Shown here: piece after piece, positions 1 to 12,190 of the stretch
How positions within the stretch are numbered: the stretch's first letter is position 1
Layout: every line of letters begins with the position of its first letter
DNA from: Rhodospirillaceae bacterium
GTDB lineage: Bacteria > Pseudomonadota > Alphaproteobacteria > Rhodospirillales > JABJKH01
Direction of reading: 5' to 3'
Length of the DNA: 64,000 nt
NCBI GenBank assembly: GCA_018660465.1
Contig: JABJKH010000114.1
Span: 1 to 64,000, forward strand
Notes under the pieces: model-generated
Seen by the model: only the letters and a program-made list of their open reading frames with translations
What the model was told of the DNA's origin: nothing
Databases searched by the model: none
Position numbers and translations under genes: made by a program

Positions 1-1
1 C

Positions 2-3000
2 AATCGACCGGCCCGTAATATTGCCGAAGTTATTTTATCGCTCGACAACACAGCCCGCACCGCCCCTGCCCAATTCAACGAATTCGAAGACTTGGATGTG
101 ACCCGTCGGATTGAACGGGAAAAGGGCTCAGCATATCGGGTTAATGGAAAAGACGTCCGCGCCCGTGACGTTCAGTTATTATTTGCCGACTCCGCCACTG
201 GGGCACGTTCGACCGCACTTGTCAGCCAAGGCCGAATTGGGGCCGTAATCGCTGCAAAACCAACAGAACGTAGAACCTTATTAGAAGAAGCCGCTGGTAT
301 CACCGGCCTGCATTCGCGCCGTCACGAGGCTGAACTTCGCCTGCGGGGTGCCGAAACCAACCTGGATCGTCTCGATGATATTCTCATCACCCTAGACACC
401 CAGCTTCTGAACCTAAAAAAGCAATCCCGCCAAGCGACCCGGTATCGCAACATCAGCGGCCACATTCGCCGCACCGAAGCGATGCTGTTTCATCTCCGCT
501 GGCTGGCCGCACAACTGAACCTTGCGGAAGGCCGAACCGAGCTTCAATCGACCCAAGACGCCGTGCGTGAACTCACCGGCCTGACCGCCAATGCAACGAC
601 CGTTCAGGCCGAACGCGCCAGTGGCCTGCCTGAACTCCGCCAAGCTGAGGCTGCGACGGCAGCTGAATTACAACGGCTCGTCATTGCCCGCGAAGGCTTG
701 GAAGAAGAAGAAGCCCGGATCGAGAGCGCACGGTCGGACAACACCACTCGCCTGGAACAAATCGCCGCTGACCGCGCACGGGAAGAAACATTAGTTTCTG
801 ACGCCAAGGCCGCCGTCGAACGTCTTGAAGGCGAACGCAGTGAGATCGAAAAATCCCGCGAAGGTGAAGACAGCACCCGCGAGGCCGCGGCCAAAGCCGC
901 AGAGGAAGTTTCCACCGAAGTAAACGCACGGGACGACGCCCTGACCCAAATCACCCAGCAGATCGCCCACGATGAAGCCCGCCGCGCCAGTCTAACCCGT
1001 ACCGTTAACGAAGCTGAGCAACGGGTTGATCGCTTGGCAACGCGCGCAGCGGAGGCTAATGAACAACACGCGGCTCTTGAGGCTGAAAGTGTCGATTGGA
1101 AAGCCTTAGAAGCTGCTGAGGAGACTTTAACAGAAACCCAGACAGCCCTGGAGCAAGCTCGCCAAGATGTAGAAAAAGCCGAATCCGGTCGTAGCTCGTT
1201 GAGCGATTCCGAAAGAGAAACGGTCAAAACCTTGCACGAGGCACAATCGGTCTTGAACCGTCTCGAAGCCGAAGAAAAGGCGCTGACCGATATTCTGGAT
1301 GCGGGCGGCCAAGACCTTTGGCCACCGTTGATTGATGCGGTTTCGGTAGAACCCGGATATGAAGCCGCATTAGGGGCTGCCTTGGGCGATGATCTGACCG
1401 CACCAACCGACGAATCGGCACCAATTCGCTGGCGCACCCTCTCACCGTTTTCAGGAGCCCCTAGCCTGCCTGGGTCGGCCAAACCTCTCAGTGATTATGT
1501 TAAAGGCCCCGCGGCACTGAACCGCAGACTCGACCAGATCGGTATTGTGGATGATGAAGACACGGCGCGGGCGCTCTCCAAGGATCTAACCCAAGGTCAG
1601 CGCCTCGTCTGTAAGACCGGTTCACTCTGGCGCTGGGATGGCTATACCGTCTCCGCCGGTGCCGTGACCGCAGCGGCAGCGCGCTTAGAGCAAGGCAACC
1701 GCTTAAAAGATGTCCGTGCCCGCCTAGAAGGGGTTCGTGAGACGGTCACCCAAGCAGACTCCAGGGTAGAGGCCGCCCGCGAAGCGGTTCGCCAAGGTGG
1801 CGAAGCTGAACGCACGGCCCGCGCCACTGCCCAGGAAACTGATCGTGCCTTCACCACAGCCCGCGATGCGCTGGCAAAAATTAAAGAACTGGCATCTACC
1901 CATTCGACCAAACTACAAGCCGTGCAACAAACCCAGGCCAATATCGAAGCTGACCAACGCGAAACCAAAACTTTATTGTCCCAATCTAAAGACGAATTGG
2001 CTGAGTTGCCGGACGGGAGCACGCTTCGCGATCAGTCGGCCGAAATCAGGGCCGAATTAGCCGAAAAACGCGCCCGCCAAGTTGAATGCCGGAGCACGCT
2101 CGAAAATCTAATCCGCGCAGCAAATGTTCGCGAAGACAGGCTACGAGAAATTACCAACGAATTGGGCTCTTGGAACACCCGCCAAACCAACGCTACCCAG
2201 CAAATGGAACAGCTTCAAGAACGCCGCCAGTTGGTGAGTACGGAAATTGAACGCTTGGCCGCTTTGCCGCAAGAAATAGCCGAACGGCGTCGCGCGTTGC
2301 TGGATCAAATTCAGGGCTCTGAAGGCAAAAGAACCGAAGCCGCGGATGCGCTTGCGATTGCCGAGAAGGCCCTGGCAGTTGCGGAAAAGAACCTCCGCGA
2401 GTCGGAAGCAAAACTTGCCCAAGCGCGGGAACGACAAATACGCGCCGAAGGGATTGTCGAACAGGCCAATCAAGCCTGCACCGGCATCATCGACCGTATG
2501 CGCGACCAATTGGACTGCGGCCCGGATGATCTGCCGGAAATTGCGGAACTGAAAGAAGGCGCTGAACTGCCTGAACTGGAAGGCGTTGAGCGTCGGCTGG
2601 ATCGATTGCTCCGAGAACGCGACACCATGGGTCCTGTCAATCTTCGCGCTGAGCAAGAAATGCAGGAAATGACGGAGCAGATTGAAACCCTGAATTTAGA
2701 ACGCGGCGACCTGATCGAAGCGATTGAGAAACTTCGCAGAGGCATTGCTGAATTGAACCGCGAAGGCCGCCAGCGACTGCTAGCCAGCTTTAAAGAGGTC
2801 GATCAACACTTCCAGGATTTGTTTGTTCGCATGTTCGGCGGCGGCACCGCGCACCTAAAACTTACCGATTCGGATGATCCGCTTGAGGCTGGCCTTGAAA
2901 TCATGGCCAGCCCACCAGGTAAAAAGTTGCAATCTTTGTCGCTGTTGTCGGGTGGCGAGCAAGCTTTGACCGCGTTGTCGCTTCTATTCGGCGTGTTCCT

Positions 3001-3253
3001 GACCAACCCAGCCCCAATCTGCGTGCTGGACGAGGTCGATGCCCCCTTGGATGACGCTAACGTTGATCGGTTCTGTTCATTGCTTGCCGAAATGGCCGCG
3101 ACGGGTGAAACCCGATTCGTCGTTATCACCCACCACCGCATGACAATGGCCCGAATGGACCGACTATTTGGGGTAACCATGTCCGAAAGAGGTGTTTCAC
3201 AACTGGTTTCCGTCGACCTGCAGGGCGCAGCGGGACTGCGGGCGACAGGCTAG
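2..3253 (+). CDS. smc: Chromosome segregation ATPase SMC, 5' end missing
   Basis: SMC forms the ring-shaped condensin that compacts and segregates the chromosome. The frame is open from the first bases of the window, so the N-terminal Walker A head lies upstream and the TTG at 92 is not the real start. Long Glu/Arg/Ala-rich coiled coils run at about 400-1280 and 1690-2750. Between them, at about 1300-1670, is a globular stretch consistent with the hinge. The C-terminal head has the ABC signature LLSGGEQ (about 2943-2963) and the Walker B segment CVLDEVDAPLDD just after 3018. The TAG stop at 3251-3253 lies inside the left arm of a long inverted repeat. Family assignment is secure; only the N terminus is unseen. 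Confidence 0.96.
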   Translation, partial: NRPARNIAEVILSLDNTARTAPAQFNEFEDLDVTRRIEREKGSAYRVNGKDVRARDVQLLFADSATGARSTALVSQGRIGAVIAAKPTERRTLLEEAAGITGLHSRRHEAELRLRGAETNLDRLDDILITLDTQLLNLKKQSRQATRYRNISGHIRRTEAMLFHLRWLAAQLNLAEGRTELQSTQDAVRELTGLTANATTVQAERASGLPELRQAEAATAAELQRLVIAREGLEEEEARIESARSDNTTRLEQIAADRAREETLVSDAKAAVERLEGERSEIEKSREGEDSTREAAAKAAEEVSTEVNARDDALTQITQQIAHDEARRASLTRTVNEAEQRVDRLATRAAEANEQHAALEAESVDWKALEAAEETLTETQTALEQARQDVEKAESGRSSLSDSERETVKTLHEAQSVLNRLEAEEKALTDILDAGGQDLWPPLIDAVSVEPGYEAALGAALGDDLTAPTDESAPIRWRTLSPFSGAPSLPGSAKPLSDYVKGPAALNRRLDQIGIVDDEDTARALSKDLTQGQRLVCKTGSLWRWDGYTVSAGAVTAAAARLEQGNRLKDVRARLEGVRETVTQADSRVEAAREAVRQGGEAERTARATAQETDRAFTTARDALAKIKELASTHSTKLQAVQQTQANIEADQRETKTLLSQSKDELAELPDGSTLRDQSAEIRAELAEKRARQVECRSTLENLIRAANVREDRLREITNELGSWNTRQTNATQQMEQLQERRQLVSTEIERLAALPQEIAERRRALLDQIQGSEGKRTEAADALAIAEKALAVAEKNLRESEAKLAQARERQIRAEGIVEQANQACTGIIDRMRDQLDCGPDDLPEIAELKEGAELPELEGVERRLDRLLRERDTMGPVNLRAEQEMQEMTEQIETLNLERGDLIEAIEKLRRGIAELNREGRQRLLASFKEVDQHFQDLFVRMFGGGTAHLKLTDSDDPLEAGLEIMASPPGKKLQSLSLLSGGEQALTALSLLFGVFLTNPAPICVLDEVDAPLDDANVDRFCSLLAEMAATGETRFVVITHHRMTMARMDRLFGVTMSERGVSQLVSVDLQGAAGLRATG

Positions 3254-3514
3254 AGCACTTTCCGACTCTACGTGGTCACTGAGATCGTTTTTCCGATCCG
3301 CCCACTAGGAAAGGCCACGCCGACGATGCGGCGCATCGGCAAGCGGTCTTGACGACGTGGGCGGATCGGAAAAACGACCGAAGGCAGCGACTCCAACCCT
3401 CTGGATGTCGTCAGGCAGCGTTTGCGATGCGATAGCATCGCGGCACATTCCCTTCCTAACCAGAGAGTTTGAGTCGTTGTCTCAGTGACCACGTAGAGTC
3501 GGAAAGTGCTCTAG
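3250..3514. repeat. Three-way-junction repeat element, copy A
   Basis: The outer arms 3250-3284 and 3480-3514 are a perfect 35-bp inverted repeat. Nested directly inside are a 21-bp perfect hairpin (3285-3305 with 3357-3377) and a 20-bp hairpin (3385-3404 with 3460-3479, 17 of 20 paired). Both tips (about 3305-3357 in inverted orientation, 3405-3459 direct) carry the motif CGATGC-nnn-GCATCG, and each is bounded by a TCCTA(G/A) end. The left outer arm includes the smc stop codon. The same layout recurs at 15219-15481 and 16321-16582 with different stem sequences. Function is unknown; the element could act as an mRNA 3' structure, a cruciform or a mobile repeat. Confidence 0.85.
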
Positions 3515-3573
3515 GCGCTCATATTCTCTTTTAATCGTTGTTTTTCAATGCATTAAGAACGTCTGATTGGTCC

Positions 3574-3602
3574 TTGACAGGGCCAGGGTCGGTGGGTACC
3601 TT
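3574..3602 (+). promoter_or_regulatory. Candidate sigma-70 promoter of the F0 ATP synthase operon
   Basis: TTGACA (3574-3579) and TACCTT (3597-3602) are separated by exactly 17 bases, about 70 bases upstream of the atpI start. The site lies just after repeat element A and before the first F0 gene, where an operon promoter is expected. This is pattern matching only. Confidence 0.55.
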
Positions 3603-3675
3603 CCGCGCTGAAATTGGCGTGTAATAGCCGGACGGAGAATAACGCGCGCAACGAATTTAAAAGCGCGCATTCCCA

Positions 3676-4065
3676 ATGACCGAGGGGCATTCAAAAGAGA
3701 CACCGACGAAGACGGGAGACGAAGATGCCCGTTCGTTGGAAGACCTCGGCAAACGTCTGAATAAAGCACGCGCACGCGGCGACCGCGCCGCCGGAAGGTT
3801 CACTAAGGTTAGTGGCAATCCGACAAGCGGGCTGGCCATGGCCATGCGAATTGGCGTTGAGTTAGTTGCAGCGTTTGGTGTGGGCTTTGGTGTCGGTTGG
3901 TATCTAGACAAAACGTTTGATACCAAACCGTGGTTTATGTTGGTGTTTATGCTTTTAGGAGCATGCGCTGGCCTGTTGAATACATACCGCGTGGTTCGGG
4001 GTTATGGACCAGCGGCAGGATATAAAAAACCGGTTGAGACAAGCGGTGAAGATCAGGAGAGTTAA
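3676..4065 (+). CDS. atpI: F0F1 ATP synthase assembly protein AtpI
   Basis: A small membrane protein of 129 residues that opens the F0 operon. AtpI-family proteins help assemble the c-ring. Residues 1-45 are charged and hydrophilic. Two hydrophobic segments follow (about residues 55-75 and 85-108), separated by the short charged turn YLDKTFDTKPW that is typical of the family. Its place directly before atpB, with 2 bases between them, fixes the assignment. The sequence itself is poorly conserved, as is usual for AtpI. Confidence 0.88.
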   Translation: MTEGHSKETPTKTGDEDARSLEDLGKRLNKARARGDRAAGRFTKVSGNPTSGLAMAMRIGVELVAAFGVGFGVGWYLDKTFDTKPWFMLVFMLLGACAGLLNTYRVVRGYGPAAGYKKPVETSGEDQES

Positions 4066-4067
4066 AG

Positions 4068-4799
4068 GTGGCGTCAGGTCATAGTCCCTTAGCCCAGTTC
4101 GAAGTAAAATCCATAATCCCGATGCACATCGGCGATTTAGATGTTTCGTTCACCAACGCAAGCGCATTCATGGTTTTGGCCGTGGTTGTATCCTCTGTAT
4201 TTTTGATTGCAGGCGTTAAACGCAACGCCACCGTCCCGGGGCGATGGCAATCAATGTCCGAATTAATTTATGGTTTTGTTTCTAACTTAGTTCGAGACAC
4301 CATCGGTTCCGAAGGTCGCGCTTTCTTCCCATTGGTTTTCACCATTTTCATCTTCATTCTGTTCGGCAATCTGCTGGGTATGATCCCGTATGGCTTCACC
4401 TTCACCAGCCACATCATCGTGACATTCGCGATGGCGGCGGTAATTTTCGTTGGGGTGACGCTGTTGGCACTTTATAAGCACGGCCTGCATTTCTTCGCAT
4501 TCTTCCTGCCGCCTGGGGTTCCCATGTGGATGGCCCCGTTGCTAGTGCCGATTGAGATCATTTCTTATTTCGTTCGTCCGGTCAGCCTGTCGTTGCGGCT
4601 TGCAGCCAACATGATGGCAGGACACACCTTGTTGAAAGTGTTCGCGGGTTTTGTCGTTCTGTTAGGCGTGGCCGGTGTTGTACCACTGGTCTTTGTCGTC
4701 TTGTTGACAGGACTGGAAATCATCATCGCCTGCTTACAGGCTTACGTTTTTGCTATTCTGACCTGCCTTTACATCAATGATGCTCTGCATCTGCACTAG
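4068..4799 (+). CDS. atpB: ATP synthase F0 subunit a
   Basis: Subunit a forms the proton half-channels next to the c-ring in the inner membrane. The 243-residue length is normal. The hallmark helix SLRLAANMMAGH, with the essential arginine, is encoded near 4590-4625. Further hydrophobic helices follow, with a conserved GLEIIIACLQAYVFAIL segment near the C terminus. The gene starts with GTG at 4068 after GGAG at about 4056-4059. It follows atpI closely and is followed by atpE after about 55 bases. Confidence 0.97.
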   Translation: MASGHSPLAQFEVKSIIPMHIGDLDVSFTNASAFMVLAVVVSSVFLIAGVKRNATVPGRWQSMSELIYGFVSNLVRDTIGSEGRAFFPLVFTIFIFILFGNLLGMIPYGFTFTSHIIVTFAMAAVIFVGVTLLALYKHGLHFFAFFLPPGVPMWMAPLLVPIEIISYFVRPVSLSLRLAANMMAGHTLLKVFAGFVVLLGVAGVVPLVFVVLLTGLEIIIACLQAYVFAILTCLYINDALHLH

Positions 4800-4854
4800 G
4801 GTCGGCTGAAATTTTAATTCTAGAATTACTCAATCATCGAAAGGAACTTTAACA

Positions 4855-5079
4855 ATGGATATTGAAGCAGCAAAACTGATTGGTGGCGGTCTGGCCGTTA
4901 TCGGTGTTGCCGGTGCCGGTGTTGGTATTGGCACCGTGTTTGGCTCGTTTGTTCAGGCTGTTGGCCGGAACCCGGCGGCTGAAGGCGCTGTCAGCATGAT
5001 GACATGGCTTGGCTTTGCGTTGTCGGAAGCGACTGCACTGTTCGCCCTCGCCATCTCTCTGATGATCCTGTTTGGTTAA
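4855..5079 (+). CDS. atpE: ATP synthase F0 subunit c
   Basis: A 74-residue hairpin of two helices that forms the proton-carrying rotor ring. The first helix has the glycine/alanine pattern AGAGVGIGTVFG. The polar loop is GRNPAAEGA. The second helix contains the proton-binding glutamate in ALSEATALFALAIS. A clear ribosome-binding site GAAAGGAAC precedes the ATG. I see no obvious sodium-binding pattern, so this looks like a proton-type ring. Confidence 0.97.
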   Translation: MDIEAAKLIGGGLAVIGVAGAGVGIGTVFGSFVQAVGRNPAAEGAVSMMTWLGFALSEATALFALAISLMILFG

Positions 5080-5128
5080 TCTTCTGGAAGGGTTCGTCCC
5101 TTCCAGGGTTATTAGATAGAGGGCCGAC

Positions 5129-5620
5129 ATGCCACAGTTAGACGTTGCCACGTTTGCGCCGCAGATTGCATGGCTGGTGATTACGTTTGTCACCTTGTTT
5201 TTCATCGTCTGGAAAGGCGTTGTACCCAAGGTCGGCGGCGCGCTCGAAACGCGCCAGCGTAAGATCGAAGACAATCTGGATAAGGCCGCTAAGTTCAAGG
5301 CTGACGCCGAAGCCGCGATTGAAGCCTACGACAAAACATTGGCCGACGCTCGGGTCGCGGCGCAATCCATCGTCGCTCAGGTTAAGTCTGAACTCGATAC
5401 GGTCGCAGCAGAGCGTCAACAAGAACTCGACGCCAAGGTCGCTGCTCGGATAACTGAGGCCGAGGAACGGATTTCCAAGGCAAAAGCTGACGCCATGACG
5501 AACATTCAAGCCGTCACCGTCGAACTGGCTGGCAGTGCGGTTGAGAAATTGATTGGTGAAGCCGCCGATGGTTCGACTGTGGCGAATGCTGTTGATGCTG
5601 CTTCAAAGGCTAGGAACTAG
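5129..5620 (+). CDS. atpF': ATP synthase F0 subunit b' (peripheral stalk)
   Basis: A protein of 163 residues with one N-terminal membrane helix (about residues 10-28) and a long charged helical region that forms half of the peripheral stalk. Having two adjacent b-type genes is typical of alphaproteobacteria and phototrophs. Of the two, the first is conventionally b' and the second b. Only 3 bases separate it from the next gene, so translation is probably coupled. Its symbol is atpF' or atpG depending on the convention. Confidence 0.92.
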   Translation: MPQLDVATFAPQIAWLVITFVTLFFIVWKGVVPKVGGALETRQRKIEDNLDKAAKFKADAEAAIEAYDKTLADARVAAQSIVAQVKSELDTVAAERQQELDAKVAARITEAEERISKAKADAMTNIQAVTVELAGSAVEKLIGEAADGSTVANAVDAASKARN

Positions 5621-5623
5621 AAT

Positions 5624-6106
5624 ATGTTAGAATCTCCCACTTTCTGGACCCTGGTCGCCTTTGTGATTTTTCTTGGCCTCACGGTCAAGCCGATTTCAAA
5701 GTTGGCGGCGACGGCCTTGGATGCGCGGTCAGACAAAATCCGCGCCGAAATCGAAGAAGGTGAGAAGCTGCTAGAAGAAGCCCAGGAACTGCTTTCCACC
5801 TACGAACGCAAGCAACGGGATTCTGCGAAAGAGGCCGAGGCTATTCTGATCCATGCCCGCGAAGAGTCAGAGCGAATGAAAACGCACGCGGCCGAAAACT
5901 TGGAAAAATCTCTGGCACGGCGGGAAAAGCTAGCCGAAGAACGGATCACCCAAGCCGAAGCCGGCGCCATCGACGAAGTCCGCGCCGTCGTCGCCGAGAT
6001 CGCACTCGATGCCACGAGGCGGCTGCTTGCAGAGAACTTGTCAGCAGACAAGTCCGATGCCTTGGTGGATGCAGCGATTAAGGAAATTCCGGCTAAGCTG
6101 AATTAA
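5624..6106 (+). CDS. atpF: ATP synthase F0 subunit b (peripheral stalk)
   Basis: The 160-residue second stalk subunit. Residues 4-23 form a membrane helix (LESPTFWTLVAFVIF then GLTVKPI). The rest is Lys/Glu/Ala-rich helix that dimerises with b' and reaches F1. It is the last gene of the F0 operon, and the F1 genes are not in the window, as expected for alphaproteobacteria where F0 and F1 are separate. A terminator lies 26 bases downstream. Confidence 0.94.
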   Translation: MLESPTFWTLVAFVIFLGLTVKPISKLAATALDARSDKIRAEIEEGEKLLEEAQELLSTYERKQRDSAKEAEAILIHAREESERMKTHAAENLEKSLARREKLAEERITQAEAGAIDEVRAVVAEIALDATRRLLAENLSADKSDALVDAAIKEIPAKLN

Positions 6107-6131
6107 ATTTCAGCTGTCCGTTTTAAATTCT

Positions 6132-6156
6132 AAAGGAGCCATTTTAGGCTCCTTTT

Positions 6157-6158
<2 letters not shown>
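6132..6158. terminator. Bidirectional rho-independent terminator between atpF and ligA
   Basis: AAAGGAGCC (6132-6140) pairs with GGCTCCTTT (6147-6155), and a T run follows. The same hairpin has an A run on its other side, so it can also serve the convergent minus-strand ligA, whose stop codon lies at 6157-6159. Confidence 0.85.
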
Positions 6159-9911
<3,753 letters not shown>

Positions 9912-9924
9912 ACAGCCGGTCCGG

Positions 9925-10818
9925 TTACCATAGTATGTACCAGGGTTTAGAGAGTTCTTTTTCGTCCTTTTTCGGCTTAGCCGGCTTTTTTGGTTTAGTC
10001 GACTTTGTCGGCTTTTTCGGCTTAACGACCTCAGCTGTCACAGATCCGCCCATAAGGTCATAGGTGTCAGAATACCACTCATTGCCAGGATAATTGTGGC
10101 CAAGGACAGCCGCGACCTTTTTCGCTTCATGGCGAAGCCCCAATGCCAAATAGGCTTCAACCAAGCGATGCAACGCCTCTGGCACATGGGTTGTCCGCTG
10201 AAATTTTTCAGTTACCAATTTGAACCGATTTATCGCCGCCAAGTACTGCTTACGGTCCTGATAATACCGCCCAATGTTCATTTCCTTGCCAGCCAGGTGA
10301 TCCACCGTCAGGTCGATCTTTAATTTGGAATCGCGCGCATACTTGGTTTTGGGAAAGCGAGCGACAATTTCGCGTAGGCTTTTCAGGGCCATTGTCGTCA
10401 TGCGTTGATCGCGACCGACATCGGAAATTTGCTCGTAGTAGCTTAAACCCTTCAGATAATAGGCATAAGGCGTATCCTTGTGCGCTGGGTGCAATTGAAT
10501 AAATCGCTCCAGGCCGCTTATAGCTTCGGGATAAGCATTACCGGAATAGTATGCATAGGCCGACATTAACTGGGCCTTGGTCGCCCAAGAGGAATACGGA
10601 TGTTGGCGCTCAACCTCGTCAAACTCGGCTGCTGCGGCCTTGTATTCCCTTTGTTTTAAAAGATCGAGAGCACTATTATAGATTCGGTCCATGGATCGTT
10701 CGATGTAAACATGCTCTTCCTCTTCTATGGCAGAGCACCCGACTAACACACCAAGTACGGTTGCCAGAACAACCCAATTCGGCAAACGCCAATTCGACAA
10801 ACAGTAACGTCGCAACAT
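9925..10818 (-). CDS. bamD: Outer membrane assembly lipoprotein BamD
   Basis: BamD is the essential lipoprotein of the BAM complex that folds outer membrane beta-barrels. I choose the ATG at 10818, which has AGGA upstream, over the longer frame from 10845. From this start a lipoprotein signal ends in LVGC with Cys28 as the lipid-modified residue. TPR-like helices follow (for example LKQREYKAAAAEFDEVER and HPYSSWATKAQLMSAYAYY). The C-terminal tail of about 35 residues is unusually rich in Lys and Pro. The gene sits 13 bases before recN. Confidence 0.93.
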   Translation of the reverse strand: MLRRYCLSNWRLPNWVVLATVLGVLVGCSAIEEEEHVYIERSMDRIYNSALDLLKQREYKAAAAEFDEVERQHPYSSWATKAQLMSAYAYYSGNAYPEAISGLERFIQLHPAHKDTPYAYYLKGLSYYEQISDVGRDQRMTTMALKSLREIVARFPKTKYARDSKLKIDLTVDHLAGKEMNIGRYYQDRKQYLAAINRFKLVTEKFQRTTHVPEALHRLVEAYLALGLRHEAKKVAAVLGHNYPGNEWYSDTYDLMGGSVTAEVVKPKKPTKSTKPKKPAKPKKDEKELSKPWYILW

Positions 10819-10951
10819 CAAGTCATTTCCTAATAGAATTTGCACCCGCCAATTTATTCACGACTCTAGCAAGGCGTAAGGATTATATCACGCTTGGGTA
10901 GCGGCGATGCAACTCTAATGAGCGGAATTTTCTTAAAGCATGTAACAGTCG

Positions 10952-10979
10952 AAAAAAAGCCCTGGAAAGGTCCAAGGCC
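10952..10979 (-). terminator. Rho-independent terminator downstream of lpxC
   Basis: On the minus strand a stem of 8-10 bp (10959-10966 with 10971-10978, some G-U pairs) is followed by a run of seven T. It lies about 35-60 bases after the lpxC stop and ahead of bamD, so the division/lpxC run may end here. Confidence 0.65.
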
Positions 10980-11012
10980 ACTCAGAAAAAATAAATTTTT
11001 AAATCAAGAGGA

Positions 11013-12008
11013 TTAAACAGCCACCGCCGCGACTTCGCCAACTGGCTTTTTCCAAATACCGCCTATATGCGGTTGTTGCGATAAGGCTTCGAATTCTGCT
11101 GCCTCGTAGCACCAAGCATCTTTATCCGCAAACAAGGCCCGCAAGATTTGGTTGTTCGCGGCATGACCAGAGCATACACCACTGAATTGACCGAGGATCG
11201 CGCCCCCTGCCAGATAAAGATCGCCGATTGCATCCAAGACCTTATGGCGGACAAACTCGTCATCGAAGCGCAGGCCCTCTTCATTCAGCACTTTATCGCC
11301 ACTGACGACGACCGCGTTATCCAACGAGCCCCCTTTTGCCAAGCCGGCAGCGCGAAGCTGTTCTACTTCATGCAGGAAACCAAATGTCCGGGCACGGGCC
11401 AGTTCGTTCTTGAAGGTTCCATCTATCAGGCCAATTGAAAAAGACTGGCTTGCAACCACGGCACTGTCGAAATCAATGGAGAAATCCAATGAGAAAACAT
11501 TGCTCGGATTTAAAGTCGCGACCTTATCACCGTCCGTGACAGAAATGGGCTTCAACACACGAATGACCCGACGACGTGCGTTCTGTTGAGCCACCCCAGC
11601 ACATTCAACCAAGAATACGAAAGGTGCAGCACTACCGTCCATGATTGGAACTTCAGGTCCGCTGAGTTCAACAATCGCATTATCGATGCCACAACCAGAC
11701 AATGCCGCCATAAGATGTTCAATGGTGCTAACCGTCACACCATCTTCGTTGCCGATGGTGGTGCACAACATGGTATCGACCACCCGGTCCCAGGTCGCCG
11801 GGATCACGGCACCATTGCCTTCAATATCAGTGCGCTTAAAAACAATCCCGCTGTTTTCATCAGCAGGATTCAAAGTCATGGAAACTTTTTTACCGGAGTG
11901 CAGACCAACGCCCGTGCACGAAATCGCCGTCTTCAAAGTCGTCTGAAGCGGGAATTGGATCGCTTGTACTTCGGATCCAGTTGTTGTCGTGGTAACGAGT
12001 GCGTCCAT
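11013..12008 (-). CDS. lpxC: UDP-3-O-acyl-N-acetylglucosamine deacetylase LpxC
   Basis: A zinc enzyme that catalyses the committed step of lipid A synthesis, removing acetate from UDP-3-O-acyl-GlcNAc. The protein has 331 residues with a short extra N terminus before [18 protein letters not shown]. Visible motifs are [10 protein letters not shown] with a zinc-binding His, [11 protein letters not shown], and the distal [17 protein letters not shown] with the second zinc His and Asp. LpxC downstream of ftsZ is a common proteobacterial order. Confidence 0.97.
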   Translation of the reverse strand: MDALVTTTTTGSEVQAIQFPLQTTLKTAISCTGVGLHSGKKVSMTLNPADENSGIVFKRTDIEGNGAVIPATWDRVVDTMLCTTIGNEDGVTVSTIEHLMAALSGCGIDNAIVELSGPEVPIMDGSAAPFVFLVECAGVAQQNARRRVIRVLKPISVTDGDKVATLNPSNVFSLDFSIDFDSAVVASQSFSIGLIDGTFKNELARARTFGFLHEVEQLRAAGLAKGGSLDNAVVVSGDKVLNEEGLRFDDEFVRHKVLDAIGDLYLAGGAILGQFSGVCSGHAANNQILRALFADKDAWCYEAAEFEALSQQPHIGGIWKKPVGEVAAVAV

Positions 12009-12035
12009 AGTCCCCAGGTCTTAATTTATTAATTC

Positions 12036-12140
12036 AGAAACGCCGTTTCTTAAACTTTAGCTCCGATCCGAATCTTCCCGAATCATCACCCCCATTTGAG
12101 CGACGCCTCGAGGGAATTTGTAGCAATACCCCCCGAGGCG
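12036..12140 (-). promoter_or_regulatory. Inverted repeats in the ftsZ-lpxC gap
   Basis: The 182-base gap holds two inverted repeats. One is a stem of about 10 of 11 bp, CGCCTCGAGGG (12104-12114) with its partner at 12130-12140, lacking a T run. The other is a compact palindrome with AGAAACG/CGTTTCT arms (12036-12050), about 30 bases before the lpxC start. They could be an mRNA hairpin and an operator or leader structure; nothing more can be said. Confidence 0.4.
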
Positions 12141-12190
12141 CACAAATCAATCTTTGTTACCAATTGTTACGTTTAGTCAATGCGTTAGAC

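Noticed and set aside
604-1482. Antisense open frame of 292 codons over smc
   Set aside because: It lies fully inside the strongly supported smc coding region, is Ser/Arg/Ala-rich in the way of GC-rich shadows, and has no recognisable domain.
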